DNA from: Archangium gephyra
Lineage (GTDB): Bacteria; Myxococcota; Myxococcia; Myxococcales; Myxococcaceae
Length of the DNA stretch: 64,000 nt
NCBI RefSeq assembly: GCF_001027285.1
Contig: NZ_CP011509.1
Coordinates: 9,820,501 to 9,884,500, forward strand
Direction of reading: 5' to 3'
The translations under genes and the position numbers were made by a program. Below, in pieces: positions 1-8,333 of this stretch. The notes beneath the pieces were generated by a model. It saw only the letters and a list, made by a program, of their open reading frames with translations. It had not been told where the DNA came from and made no database searches. Within the stretch, counting starts at the first letter, position 1. Each line of letters starts with the position of its first letter.

Positions 1-1
1 C

Positions 2-736
2 ACCACGGTACAGACGCGCTACAACGCGGAGGACCTGGGACAGGCGAGGGACTCGCGGCTGGTGGAGGACGCTCGCGCGGGGTTGCTCACCGGGCTGAAT
101 GGGGACTCGGACGCGCCGGCCTCCTTCCGCACCGCCGAAGTGACCGCCGGCCTGCTGTTGGATCTCCGCGACAACGAGCCGGCCCCGGTGCGCGGCATGT
201 TCCACGAGCTCGCGCTGCGCGGGGCCACCGGGGTGACGGGCAGTGCCTTCTCGTACTGGGGCGCCACCGCCAACCTGCGCTTCTACCACCCCGTGTTCGA
301 CGACCGGCTCGTGGCCGCCCTGCGCCTCTTCGTCGATGTCATGGGCGGAGACGTCCCCTTCGTCCTGCTCTCCGCCTTCAGCGGCGTGGAGTGGCGCGAG
401 GGCTGGGGCGGCATCGGCGGCGTGTACACCGCCCGCGGCATCCTCAAGAACCGGCTCCAGGGTCAGGTGAAGACGCTCGCCAACGGGGAGCTGCGCTGGA
501 AGTTCCTCTCCGTGGCTCCGGGGAATCAGCGGCTGGACTTCACCCTCGTCGCGTTCCTCGACGCCGGACAGGCCTGGACGGACCTGCGCTTCCTCGACGG
601 CGGGAGCCCTCGCTACGCGGGCGGCGGCGGACTTCGCATCGCCTGGGAGGACAACTTCATCCTCCGGCTCGACTACGGCGTCAGCCCGAGTGACGGAACC
701 TCGGGCTTCTACCTGGACTTCAACCACCTGTTCTGA
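2..736 (+). CDS. Omp85/BamA-like outer-membrane barrel protein, C-terminal part
   Basis: The frame is open from the left edge of the window, so the N-terminus is missing. The visible part is a run of amphipathic beta-strands typical of the Omp85/surface-antigen (BamA/TamA) barrel. It ends in strands with Gly-Gly-Gly-Leu-Arg, then FYLDFNHLF, with a terminal Phe as expected for an outer-membrane barrel signal. The likely site is the outer membrane, in protein insertion or surface-antigen roles. POTRA domains, if any, lie outside the window, so BamA, TamA or a patatin-linked barrel cannot be told apart. The stop abuts the stop of the convergent thioredoxin gene with no gap. Confidence 0.75.
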   Translation, partial: TTVQTRYNAEDLGQARDSRLVEDARAGLLTGLNGDSDAPASFRTAEVTAGLLLDLRDNEPAPVRGMFHELALRGATGVTGSAFSYWGATANLRFYHPVFDDRLVAALRLFVDVMGGDVPFVLLSAFSGVEWREGWGGIGGVYTARGILKNRLQGQVKTLANGELRWKFLSVAPGNQRLDFTLVAFLDAGQAWTDLRFLDGGSPRYAGGGGLRIAWEDNFILRLDYGVSPSDGTSGFYLDFNHLF

Positions 737-1345
737 TCACTGCCCCAGGGCGCGCTCGATGCGCGCCCGCAGCGCGGACTCGGAGAGCGCGCCCCGCTGC
801 GCGTCCACCACCCGGCCCTCGCGGTCCAGGAAGTAGAGCGTCGGCAACGCCGTCACCTGGAACGCCGCCGCCATCTCGTCCGGCGCGTACACCACGTACG
901 GCGCCAGGTCCGGCATCCGGCTCACCACGAACTCCTCCACGAACAGCGGCGCGTCCGGCATCTCGTCCCGGCTCGCCGCCACGAAGACGAGCCCCTTGGA
1001 CTCGTACTCCTTGGCCAGCTTGATGAGCGACGGCATCTCCGCCTGGCACGGCGGGCACCACGTCGCCCAGAAGTCCAGCATCACCACCTTGCCCCGCAGA
1101 TCCGCCAGCGACAGCTTCTTGCCGTCGTACGTCTGCATCGGCACCGACGGCGCCGTCGTCCCATCCGACGCCAGCCGCGCCCGCATCGCCTCCTGCACGC
1201 CCAGGTACCCCAACCCCGCCATGCCCAGCAGCGCCGTCACCACCAGCAGCCCCTTGCTCCACCCATGGCGCGCGGGTCCCGGCGCGCTCCCCTCGCCCAC
1301 CTGCTCCGGCCGCCCCTCGGTGTCCGCGTTCCGCTGCTCCGTCAC
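737..1345 (-). CDS. TlpA-like membrane-anchored thioredoxin
   Basis: A 202-aa periplasm-facing disulfide oxidoreductase. It has a short cytosolic N-terminus, one membrane segment at about residues 33-52 and a TlpA/ResA-type thioredoxin fold. The redox motif is WCPPC, with cysteines 97 and 100, and the cis-Pro region reads ALPTLYF. A GTG start at 1345 is chosen because it overlaps the stop of the upstream CFI-box gene by 4 bases (GTGA), a coupling arrangement. The longer open frame upstream is Gly/Arg-rich shadow sequence. The substrate is unknown; cytochrome c maturation or general periplasmic thiol reduction are the usual roles of this family. Confidence 0.85.
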   Translation of the reverse strand: MTEQRNADTEGRPEQVGEGSAPGPARHGWSKGLLVVTALLGMAGLGYLGVQEAMRARLASDGTTAPSVPMQTYDGKKLSLADLRGKVVMLDFWATWCPPCQAEMPSLIKLAKEYESKGLVFVAASRDEMPDAPLFVEEFVVSRMPDLAPYVVYAPDEMAAAFQVTALPTLYFLDREGRVVDAQRGALSESALRARIERALGQ

Positions 1346-2418
1346 GTGCCTGCGCTCCTCGTCGTCTTCAACACCCGGTGCACCTGCTTCAGCACCCCCC
1401 GCACTCCCCGCCTCACCCCCGGCCTCCTCACCACCCACTCCGCCACCCCAGGCCCATACCGGTAGTACACCCGGATGAATTCCCGCCCCAGCCCGTGCTG
1501 GCGCAGCACCTCGTCCCGGAATTCCCGGAACGCCACCAGCTCCGGGGCCCCCTCGCCGAACGCCGCCGTCACCACGAAGCACGAGCCCGCCGGTGAAATC
1601 CACATCAGCCGGTCGTTCGTCAGGTTGCGCACCACCTTCAGCTCGCGCGCCTCGGTGTACAGGAAGACCAGCAGGTCCCTCCTCGCCACCGGAAACTCCT
1701 CGCCGCTCGCCTCCTCGAACTCGATGCGCGAGCTGCCCGAGCCCCTCACCTCGTCCACCGTGAAGAAGTAGCGCCGCGAGCTGCTCTTGTGCTCGATCTC
1801 CAGCGCGCGCAGCTCGCCGAAGTACGCGAGGAACGGGGTGCTACACGCCGGGCACACGTAGCGGCGCGTCCCCGGCCCCGGCACGAAGCCGTAGTCGTTG
1901 ATGCGCTTGCAGCCCGTGTTGGGGCAGATGAGCTTCACCTGCGCCACCGGATCCTGCCGCGGATCGTACCGCGAGGCCCCCGACGTCCGGTCATACACCG
2001 GCGTGGCCACCGGCTCCTTCGAGCCGAGCGCCCGCGTGGGGTGCGCCTGGCGCTCCAGCTCCACCGCCCGCCGCCACGCCTCCTCCGCCTGCACCAGCCG
2101 CCCGCCCACCGTGTGGCACAGCGCCTCGCCGTGCGCCTTGAGCGCCGCGAGGATGCGCTCCGTGGCCTCCCAGTGCCCCGACTCGCGCGCCACCGCCAAC
2201 GCCAACACCTTCTCCAGCTCCGGCACCAGCGCCTCGGCCGCCTTGCGGGCCGGGTCCTCCGCCCGGTGGTACACCGGGGGCTCCGGAATCCGGGCGAACA
2301 GCGCCAACGCCTGCGCGCGCAACTGCTCCTGCGCTTCCTGCGCTCGGGGAAGGGACATCGTCGCCGCCCGCTTCTGGGCGGCCTGGAAGAGCTCTTCGGG
2401 CTGCAAGGCCGCGCACAT
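1342..2418 (-). CDS. Zinc-ribbon protein with C-terminal CFI-box
   Basis: A 358-aa soluble protein with no signal peptide. Residues 1-130 are alpha-helical and Ala/Glu-rich. A zinc ribbon follows with paired cysteines C165/C170 and C189/C192. From residue about 280 there is a segment opening SCFVVTAAFGE and continuing to FIRVYYRYGP, matching the CFI-box-CTERM domain that recurs on unrelated proteins in diverse bacteria. The function of that box is not established. It is the first gene of a two-gene unit with the TlpA-like thioredoxin, with a 4-base overlap, which suggests co-translation. The role is unknown. Confidence 0.65.
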   Translation of the reverse strand: MCAALQPEELFQAAQKRAATMSLPRAQEAQEQLRAQALALFARIPEPPVYHRAEDPARKAAEALVPELEKVLALAVARESGHWEATERILAALKAHGEALCHTVGGRLVQAEEAWRRAVELERQAHPTRALGSKEPVATPVYDRTSGASRYDPRQDPVAQVKLICPNTGCKRINDYGFVPGPGTRRYVCPACSTPFLAYFGELRALEIEHKSSSRRYFFTVDEVRGSGSSRIEFEEASGEEFPVARRDLLVFLYTEARELKVVRNLTNDRLMWISPAGSCFVVTAAFGEGAPELVAFREFRDEVLRQHGLGREFIRVYYRYGPGVAEWVVRRPGVRRGVRGVLKQVHRVLKTTRSAGT

Positions 2419-2519
2419 TAGAGGGCCCCCCGCTCGCTGTCAGCGCTCTTCCCCTCCTCCTGCCAGAAACTGGCCGCCTCCCCCACCCCCGTGTATGAGG
2501 GGGTAGGAGGATGTGAACC

Positions 2520-2810
2520 ATGGGCTTCTTGAAGTTCCTGGTATGGACGGGCTGTGCGGTGGGACTCGGGGTCTTCCTGGCGATCGGGGAGATCGATGGA
2601 CGGCCGCCGATGGAGTACGTGCAGCGGGAGTGGAAGCGCCACGTACAGCCGGCGAAGGTGGAGCGGGTGAAGGGCGAGCTGAAGGACGCGCTCGACGAGG
2701 CCAAGGACACCGTCACGCGGACGACGAAGCAGGCGGCCGCGGCGCCGCGCGAGCGCATCACCAACGAGGACCGGGCGGCGATCGACCGCATCATCGCCCA
2801 GAAGAAGTAG
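2520..2810 (+). CDS. Small membrane-anchored protein of unknown function
   Basis: A 96-aa protein with an N-terminal hydrophobic segment (residues 4-22) followed by a charged, lysine/alanine-rich helical tail likely to form a coiled coil (VKGELKDALDEAKDTVTRT). A purine-rich stretch (AGGAGG) lies about 6-12 bases before the ATG. It is read divergently from the CFI-box/thioredoxin unit with about 100 bases between the starts, so the two probably share a promoter region. I do not recognise a family. The layout resembles small YtxH-like envelope proteins, but this is only a resemblance. Confidence 0.6.
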   Translation: MGFLKFLVWTGCAVGLGVFLAIGEIDGRPPMEYVQREWKRHVQPAKVERVKGELKDALDEAKDTVTRTTKQAAAAPRERITNEDRAAIDRIIAQKK

Positions 2811-2900
2811 AGTTCCCTACCCTTGCCGACCGCCCCGCTTCCCCTCCGGAGCCCCCCTCCCTAGCTTCTTGCGAGGCGGGCGGGGGTCGGAGGCGGGACG

Positions 2901-4079
2901 ATGACGGGTGGACGGTGGTGGTGGGGTGTCTCGCTGGCGACAGTGCTGTGCGGCACCCTGGGTGCGCCAGCCTGGGGCGCGCGGCGGGGAGAGGACGAGC
3001 GGCTGTGGGTGGAGGCGCAGCAGCGCTCCGTCCGCGAGGAGCGCTCGGTGCTGAGCCAGGTGGCCCGGTCGGCCATGCCCGCGGTGGTGTCCATCACCAC
3101 GACGCAGCCGGGCACCACCGCCGACGGCGAGCAGCAGAAGGGCATCGGCTCGGGCGTCATCATCCATCCGGACGGCTACATCCTCACCAGTGACCACGTC
3201 ATCGAGGGCGCGGAGGGCATCACCATCTCGGTGCTCTCCGAGCAGGGTTACCCCGAGGAGTACCCGGCGGAGCTGGTGGGCGAGGACGAGCGCACGGACT
3301 TCGCGCTGCTGAAGATCGACGCGGGCCGCAAGCTGCCGGTGCTCAAGCTGGCGTCGGCGTCGCGGGTGGACGTGGGCGACTGGGTGGTGGTGATCGGCAA
3401 CCCCTTCGGGCTGACGCACTCGGTGACGGCGGGCGTGGTGAGCGCCAAGGGCCGCACGGACGTGACGCCCAACGGGCGCGACGGGGACTTCGACTACATG
3501 CAGGTGGACGCCTCCATCAACCCGGGCAACTCGGGCGGGCCGGTGTTGGACGTGCACGGGGACGTGGTGGCCATCGCCAACGCCGTCAACGTGGCGGGCC
3601 AGGGCATCGGCTTCGCCATCCCGGTGGACATCGCCAAGGCGGTGGTGCCGCACCTGCAGAAGTACGGGCGCGTGCGCCGCGGGTGGATGGGCGTGTCCGT
3701 GCTGGACTGCACCCCGGACGCCATCGAGGCCTATGGGCTGGCCAACGCCCGGGGCGTGGTGGTGTCGGAGGTGACGGATGGAGGCCCCGCCTCCCGGGCC
3801 GGGCTCCAGGTGGGTGACGTCATCGAGAGCATGGACACCGGGAAGGTGGAGCGCGCCGCCAAGCTGCGCTGGCAGGTGGCGGCCCGGGGCGTGGGCCGCA
3901 GTGTGGTACTCCGCGTGCGCCGGGGAGAGCGGCCCCTGAAGCTGCGGGTGAAGCTCGAGGAGCTGCCCCGGGAGGTCCAGGAGGCGGCTCCCACCCTCGC
4001 GGCGCCCTCCAAGGGGGCCTCCCCGGACGGGCAGCCGGGCACGGGGGGCAGCGGCCGCCCGGACGCCCCCTCTCCCTAG
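2901..4079 (+). CDS. HtrA/DegP-like trypsin-fold serine protease with PDZ domain
   Basis: A 392-aa periplasmic protease with an N-terminal signal peptide (about residues 1-26). The trypsin-like catalytic triad is visible as His99 (TSDHVIEG), Asp133 (ERTDFALLKID) and Ser211 (NPGNSGGPV). One PDZ domain occupies roughly residues 270-360 (GVVVSEVTDGGPASRAGLQVGD). The C-terminus is a short low-complexity Pro/Gly tail. With a single PDZ domain it is closer to DegS/HhoB layout than to two-PDZ DegP. The expected role is envelope protein quality control. It follows the small membrane protein on the same strand after 90 bases. A hairpin after the stop may be its terminator. Confidence 0.88.
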   Translation: MTGGRWWWGVSLATVLCGTLGAPAWGARRGEDERLWVEAQQRSVREERSVLSQVARSAMPAVVSITTTQPGTTADGEQQKGIGSGVIIHPDGYILTSDHVIEGAEGITISVLSEQGYPEEYPAELVGEDERTDFALLKIDAGRKLPVLKLASASRVDVGDWVVVIGNPFGLTHSVTAGVVSAKGRTDVTPNGRDGDFDYMQVDASINPGNSGGPVLDVHGDVVAIANAVNVAGQGIGFAIPVDIAKAVVPHLQKYGRVRRGWMGVSVLDCTPDAIEAYGLANARGVVVSEVTDGGPASRAGLQVGDVIESMDTGKVERAAKLRWQVAARGVGRSVVLRVRRGERPLKLRVKLEELPREVQEAAPTLAAPSKGASPDGQPGTGGSGRPDAPSP

Positions 4080-4090
4080 CCCGGAAAACG

Positions 4091-4110
4091 GGGGATGCGC
4101 CCGCATCCCC
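4091..4110 (+). terminator. Perfect hairpin after the HtrA-like gene
   Basis: Arms GGGGATGCG and CGCATCCCC separated by two bases form a 9-bp perfect stem 12 bases after the protease stop. No U-tract follows, so it may be an RNA-stabilising or Rho-assisted end rather than a classical intrinsic terminator. Confidence 0.45.
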
Positions 4111-4223
4111 GCCTGCCTCCTTGCGTTCCGATACGGCCAGCGCTACAGACAGCGCCTTTGCACGCCCCGCGGGTCTCCCCATGGTGACGCGAGGCACCGT
4201 TATCGAAACACAGGAGCATTTCC

Positions 4224-4493
4224 ATGGCTGAAGCACAGAAGACGACCCTGAAGAAGTGGCCGCGCGTGGCCAAGGCCGGTGGCAAGAAGGCCTGCACCGT
4301 CGAGGGCTGCAAGCGCCCCTACCGCGCCAAGAGCTACTGCTTCTTCCACTTCAAGAAGTGGCGGCAGGGCGAGCTGCCCCACTCCCGTTACCGCACCTGC
4401 TCCAAGCCGGACTGCCGCGTGAAGACGTCCAAGGCCGGTCTGTGCGAGAAGCACTACGCCGAGACGTACAAGAAGGCCGACGCCGCCGCCTAG
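4224..4493 (+). CDS. Small Cys/His protein with two tandem zinc-binding modules
   Basis: An 89-aa basic protein. It contains two copies of the same module, C-x4-C-x9-C-x2-H: the first runs CTVEGC to CFFH and the second CSKPDC to CEKH. This is a duplicated CCCH zinc site. Similar short proteins are annotated as vegetative proteins in myxobacteria, an attribution from memory rather than a search. A GGAG element (CAGGAGCATTTCC) precedes the ATG at good spacing. The basic N-terminus would fit nucleic-acid binding, but function is unknown. Its stop overlaps by four bases the stop of the convergent methyltransferase gene. Confidence 0.75.
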   Translation: MAEAQKTTLKKWPRVAKAGGKKACTVEGCKRPYRAKSYCFFHFKKWRQGELPHSRYRTCSKPDCRVKTSKAGLCEKHYAETYKKADAAA

Positions 4494-5284
4494 CCGTCCT
4501 GGCCGGGGCCTGGCGAGGGCGCTCCCTTCCCGGGAGTGCCCTTGCCCCCGCCCATCGCTCGTCCCACGTGCTTGAAGGCCGTGAGCCACAGCTCCGCCTC
4601 GCGCTGGGTGAGCTCCGCACGCAACAGACTCCGCTCCAGCTCCATCAGGATGTGATCCGGCGCCTGCGGGTTGAGGAACTGCGCCTCCAGCATCACCTGG
4701 CGCATCCGCTCGCCCAGCGCGCGCACCGTCCCCATCTTCGCGCCCTGCTGCTCCGAAGCCACCGGGGCCACGGGCGCCACCGCCTCCGCGGGCTTCCGGC
4801 CCTCGCGCGAGCACAGGTAGAGCAGCACCGCCGTCGCCTGCGCCAGGTTCATCGACGGCTGCACGTCGCTGGTGGGGATGACGAGGAAGTCCGTGCAGAA
4901 GGCCAGCTCCTCGTTGGACAGCCCCCGCTGTTCGCCCCCCATCACCAGCGCCACCCTCCCCCGCCGGCTCTGATCCGCCAGCCGCGCCGCCGCCTCCTCG
5001 GGGGTGAGCGCCGTCCGGCCCTCGATCTGTGTGCGAGAAGTGGTGCCAACCGCGTACACGCAGTCCTTGAGGGCCTCGGGCAGGTTCTGGGCCACGGCCA
5101 TGGCGTCCAGGACGGAGTCGCTTTTGACCGCGAGCCGCTCGGCCGCTCGGAAGGCGTAGGTGGCGGGGTCGGAGAGGACGAGACGGGAGAAGCCGAAATT
5201 GGCCATCACCCGGGCCACCGCCCCCAGGTTGTCCGGTGATCGCGTCTGGTGGAGGACGACGGTCAAGTTCACGGCGGGAAGCAT
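4490..5284 (-). CDS. TrmH/TrmJ-family (SpoU) RNA 2'-O-methyltransferase
   Basis: A 264-aa SPOUT-fold methyltransferase. The N-terminal motif VLHQTRSPDNLGAVARVMANFGF is the family's motif 1 with the conserved Asn/Arg. Motif 2 reads VALVMGGEQRGLS, and motif 3, which builds the SAM-binding knot, reads IPTSDVQPSMNLAQATAVLLY. The layout (knot domain followed by a helical C-terminal extension) matches TrmJ-like tRNA methyltransferases. The exact target (tRNA Nm32 or rRNA) cannot be read from sequence. It is transcribed divergently from the lipoprotein at 5337. Confidence 0.85.
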   Translation of the reverse strand: MLPAVNLTVVLHQTRSPDNLGAVARVMANFGFSRLVLSDPATYAFRAAERLAVKSDSVLDAMAVAQNLPEALKDCVYAVGTTSRTQIEGRTALTPEEAAARLADQSRRGRVALVMGGEQRGLSNEELAFCTDFLVIPTSDVQPSMNLAQATAVLLYLCSREGRKPAEAVAPVAPVASEQQGAKMGTVRALGERMRQVMLEAQFLNPQAPDHILMELERSLLRAELTQREAELWLTAFKHVGRAMGGGKGTPGKGAPSPGPGQDG

Positions 5285-5336
5285 GCCTCCGAGTTTAGCT
5301 TTCCGTGTCAGACCCGCATCGGTATATTCCCGGTCG

Positions 5337-5924
5337 ATGCGTCGCTGGGTCGCAAGCCTGCTGCTCTCCCTCGTAACCCTGACCGGTTGTGGCGTCGGGG
5401 GTGCCCCCGTGCGCGCTTCTCTGGGCGCGCGTCAAGCACTCACCAGTCCGCCCGAGCTGCTCGAGTTCGAGACGTCCACCACCCGCCTGGAGCTGTACCG
5501 CGAGGTGGCCCGCATCTCCGAGATGGAGGCGGGCCAGACCGCGCAGGCACCGGTGCTGTTCCCCATCAGTCAGCGCGGTGAGCTGGTGGCGGCCCCGGGT
5601 TTCGAGGCGCGGACGGATCTGCTCCTGGCGCCGGACGCGGGCGCACCGCTGCAGCTGATCTTCGATGGACGGGCGGGCGAGCGTTGGCCGGAGGATCGGC
5701 GCGAGGGCCTGCAGGGCCTGTCGGAGCGCGAGGCCGCCGAGCTGGTGGCGCGGACGCTGCTGGCGCACTGGAGAATCAATCCGTCGGGAGGGGTGCAGGT
5801 GGATCGGGCCTCGGGCGCGCCTTATGCGGCGGCGTACGTGGACGGCATCCTGCGCATCAACCCGGCGTTCCTGTACATGGCGGCGGCCCAAGGTCCCGCT
5901 TCCCTGCCGGGCGCGGGCCAGTAG
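5337..5924 (+). CDS. Predicted lipoprotein of unknown function
   Basis: A 195-aa protein with a clear lipoprotein signal (MRRWVASLLLSLVTLTGCG; lipobox LTGC). The mature part is acidic and shows no recognised domain. ATG 5337 is chosen because it begins the signal peptide; the longer open frame upstream overlaps the start region of the divergent methyltransferase and has no signal-like sequence. The gene lies 45 bases upstream of purC on the same strand, so it may be co-transcribed with it, although no functional link is evident. Confidence 0.7.
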   Translation: MRRWVASLLLSLVTLTGCGVGGAPVRASLGARQALTSPPELLEFETSTTRLELYREVARISEMEAGQTAQAPVLFPISQRGELVAAPGFEARTDLLLAPDAGAPLQLIFDGRAGERWPEDRREGLQGLSEREAAELVARTLLAHWRINPSGGVQVDRASGAPYAAAYVDGILRINPAFLYMAAAQGPASLPGAGQ

Positions 5925-5969
5925 AGTCGCGCCTCCTTTCCGCCCCGCTCAGGGGCAGAGGCGCCTCCT

Positions 5970-6926
5970 GTGAACACCTCCGCACTCCACGCGCAGCTTC
6001 CGCATACGCTCCGGCAGACGAACCTGCCCTCCCTGGGCCAGCACTACCAGGGGAAGGTCCGCGACACGTACCGCCAGGGAGACCGGCTGGTGCTGGTCAC
6101 CTCGGACCGGTTGTCGGCGTTCGACCATGTGCTGACCACCATCCCCTTCAAGGGCGAGGTCCTCAACCGGCTGGCGACGTTCTGGTTCGAGCGCACGAAG
6201 CACATCGTCGCCAACCACGTGCTGGACGTGCCGGACGCGAACGTGACGGTGGCGCGCGCCTGCGAGCCCTTCGCGGTGGAGGTGGTGGTGCGCGGCTACC
6301 TGACGGGCAGCCTGTGGCGCGACTACCAGAAGGGCACGCACACGGCCTACGGGGTGCCCTTCGCGGACGGGATGCGCAAGGACGAGGCATTCCCCTCCCC
6401 CATCCTCACGCCGTCCACGAAGGCGCAGTACGGCCAGCACGACGAGCCCATCTCCGAGCAGGAGATTCTGGCGAAGAACCTGGCGAGCGCGCGGGACTGG
6501 GCGCGCATCACCGAGGCGGCCCGGGGGCTGTTCCTCGAGGGCCAGAAGTGGGCGCGCACGCGCGGGCTGATTCTGGTGGATACGAAGTACGAGTTCGGCA
6601 AGGTGGGCGATGAGCTGTACGTCATCGATGAGATCCACACGCCGGACTCGAGCCGCTACTGGGTGGCGAACGAGTACGAGGCGCGCTTCGCCAAGGGCGA
6701 GGACCAGCGGATGCTGGACAAGGAGAACATCCGCCAGTGGCTCATCCGCGAGCGGGGCTTCCAGGGCCATGGCACGCCGCCGGCGATTCCGGATGACGTG
6801 CGGGTGTCGCTCGCGGAGAAGTACCTCGCGGCCTACGCGCAGATCACCGGCACGCCGCTGGAGCTGAACGTGGGCGACGTGCACGCGCGCATCGAGAAGA
6901 ACCTGAAGGCGCGCGGGTATCTCTGA
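5970..6926 (+). CDS. purC: Phosphoribosylaminoimidazole-succinocarboxamide synthase
   Basis: A 318-aa SAICAR synthetase of de novo purine synthesis, ligating aspartate to CAIR with ATP. It begins GTG. Family motifs are clear: GKVRDTY near the N-terminus (nucleotide-binding loop), SDRLSAFDHV, the substrate signature VEVVVRGYLTGS, and LVDTKYEFG and DEIHTPDSSRYW towards the C-terminus. The length matches the longer ADE1-like type (about 300 aa) rather than the short 240-aa E. coli type. Another purine gene, purB, lies about 39 kb away on the other strand in this window, so the pathway genes are dispersed. Confidence 0.95.
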   Translation: MNTSALHAQLPHTLRQTNLPSLGQHYQGKVRDTYRQGDRLVLVTSDRLSAFDHVLTTIPFKGEVLNRLATFWFERTKHIVANHVLDVPDANVTVARACEPFAVEVVVRGYLTGSLWRDYQKGTHTAYGVPFADGMRKDEAFPSPILTPSTKAQYGQHDEPISEQEILAKNLASARDWARITEAARGLFLEGQKWARTRGLILVDTKYEFGKVGDELYVIDEIHTPDSSRYWVANEYEARFAKGEDQRMLDKENIRQWLIRERGFQGHGTPPAIPDDVRVSLAEKYLAAYAQITGTPLELNVGDVHARIEKNLKARGYL

Positions 6927-7207
6927 GGCCTCCGGCGGCGGGCGATGGGCTCGTCCGCGAGGTGACCACGGGGTCATCGTCAGGGCGAGCGGCGGTGCCG
7001 CGACGGAGCACGCGGTGCGCTGGCGCTGGAGCCCACCGCCGCGTCCACGAAGCCGCGCCGGGTGCGGTCGAGTGGAAGCGCCGTGGGGTGTCCGGCACGC
7101 GGGCCCGCCGCGGCCTCGGGCCGAGGACCTCCGGGCGGACGGCCTGGAGCTTGCGGCAGGCTCCTTGCACTGGGGGGCCGCTCCCTTCGCTTGTGGAGCC
7201 AACCCCG
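6927..7207. other. Intergenic, nothing recognised
   Basis: 281 bases between purC and the metallo-beta-lactamase. No coding-like frame with a recognisable family, no obvious terminator with a U-tract and no tRNA-like fold was seen. It presumably holds the lactamase promoter. Confidence 0.4.
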
Positions 7208-8098
7208 ATGCGACTGCTCGCCTTACTCATCCCGCTCGTCACCGCCGCAGCCCCCTCCGTCCCGCCCGACACCGCGCCCGTCGACTGCCACGACTGCGCG
7301 GAGTGGAACCGGCCGCAGGCGCCGTTCCGCGTGTACGGGAACACGTACTACGTCGGCGTCGCGGGACTGTCGTCGGTCCTCATCGACAGCGGGAAGGGCC
7401 TCATCCTCGTCGACGGCGCGCTGCCCCAGTCCGCGGAGCGCATCGCGGAGGGCGTGCGCGCCCTGGGCTTCGACCTGCGCGACGTGAAGTGGATCCTCAA
7501 CTCGCACGCGCACTCCGACCATGCCGGGGGCATCGCGGCCCTCCGGCGGATGAGCGGCGCCCAGGTGGCGGCGAGCCCGGCCGGAGCCAAGGCGCTGCGC
7601 CTCGGGTCGACCACCCCGGATGACCCCCAGGCGGGCTTCGGAGCCGCCATGCGCTACCCGGCCGTGCGAGACGTGGTGACGGTGGCCGACGGCGGGACGG
7701 TGGCGCTCGGCGAGCTCGTCGTCACCGCGCACCACACGCCGGGGCACACCCCCGGAGCGACGACGTGGACGTGGCGCAGCTGCGAGGGGGAGCGCTGTGT
7801 GGACGTGGTGTACGCCGAGAGCCTCACGGCCGTGTCCGCACCGCGCTTCCGCTACGGCGCCGACGCCGCCCGCGTGCAACGGTTCCGCGGCAGCATCCAG
7901 AAGGTCCGCACCCTGCCGTGTGACGTGATGATCCCCACCCACCCGGAGGCGGGCCGCGTCTTCGAGCTGCGGGCCCGGAGCGAGCGCGAGGGGCGACAGG
8001 CTTTCATCGAACCGGGCGCCTGCCGCGCGTACGCGGACCGGGCGGACCGGGGGCTCACCGCGAGGCTGGCGCAGGAGGCGGAGGGCAAGGTCGAGTAG
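7208..8098 (+). CDS. Subclass B3-like metallo-beta-lactamase fold hydrolase
   Basis: A 296-aa exported protein with a signal peptide (about residues 1-15). The zinc ligands are in order: H100-A-H102-S-D104-H105, then H180 in HHTPGHTPG, and H245 in MIPTHPEAG. The HTPGHTPGATTWTW segment and the following Cys-containing loop are characteristic of subclass B3 lactamases (L1/FEZ/GOB relatives). Environmental B3-like enzymes are common and many are weak or have other substrates, so resistance activity is not shown. ATG 7208 is taken as the start of the signal peptide; the upstream frame is Arg-rich shadow. Confidence 0.85.
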   Translation: MRLLALLIPLVTAAAPSVPPDTAPVDCHDCAEWNRPQAPFRVYGNTYYVGVAGLSSVLIDSGKGLILVDGALPQSAERIAEGVRALGFDLRDVKWILNSHAHSDHAGGIAALRRMSGAQVAASPAGAKALRLGSTTPDDPQAGFGAAMRYPAVRDVVTVADGGTVALGELVVTAHHTPGHTPGATTWTWRSCEGERCVDVVYAESLTAVSAPRFRYGADAARVQRFRGSIQKVRTLPCDVMIPTHPEAGRVFELRARSEREGRQAFIEPGACRAYADRADRGLTARLAQEAEGKVE

Positions 8099-8333
8099 CG
8101 GCTGACAGGGGACAAGCCGTGGCTGTCCCGCCCCCTGAATGACGGGTTCTCGACATTCCATGTTTCTCAGAAGCCAATTCCAGACACGCGGCTCCCTCGG
8201 AAAGAAAGAGCTCCACCGGGGCCGGGCCGCCAGGTGGTGGGCCGCCGAGGCTTGAATCCGTGTCTGAGCAAGCGAAGGCTAGACCTCCCTGTCTCACCCC
8301 GCTCTCGATGGGACAGGACTGGGGGGTCACTCC
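8099..8333. other. Intergenic, upstream region of the chemotaxis receptor
   Basis: 235 bases between the lactamase and the receptor gene. Nothing coding was recognised; it likely carries the receptor promoter. Confidence 0.35.

Noticed and set aside
1996-2794. Long minus-strand open frame across 1991-2794
   Set aside because: It overlaps the CFI-box gene and the plus-strand small membrane protein in other frames, and the composition is Arg/Ser/Gly shadow-like with no domain.
2817-4106. Large minus-strand frame opposite the HtrA-like protease
   Set aside because: Antisense shadow of a gene with an intact catalytic triad; His/Arg-rich composition.
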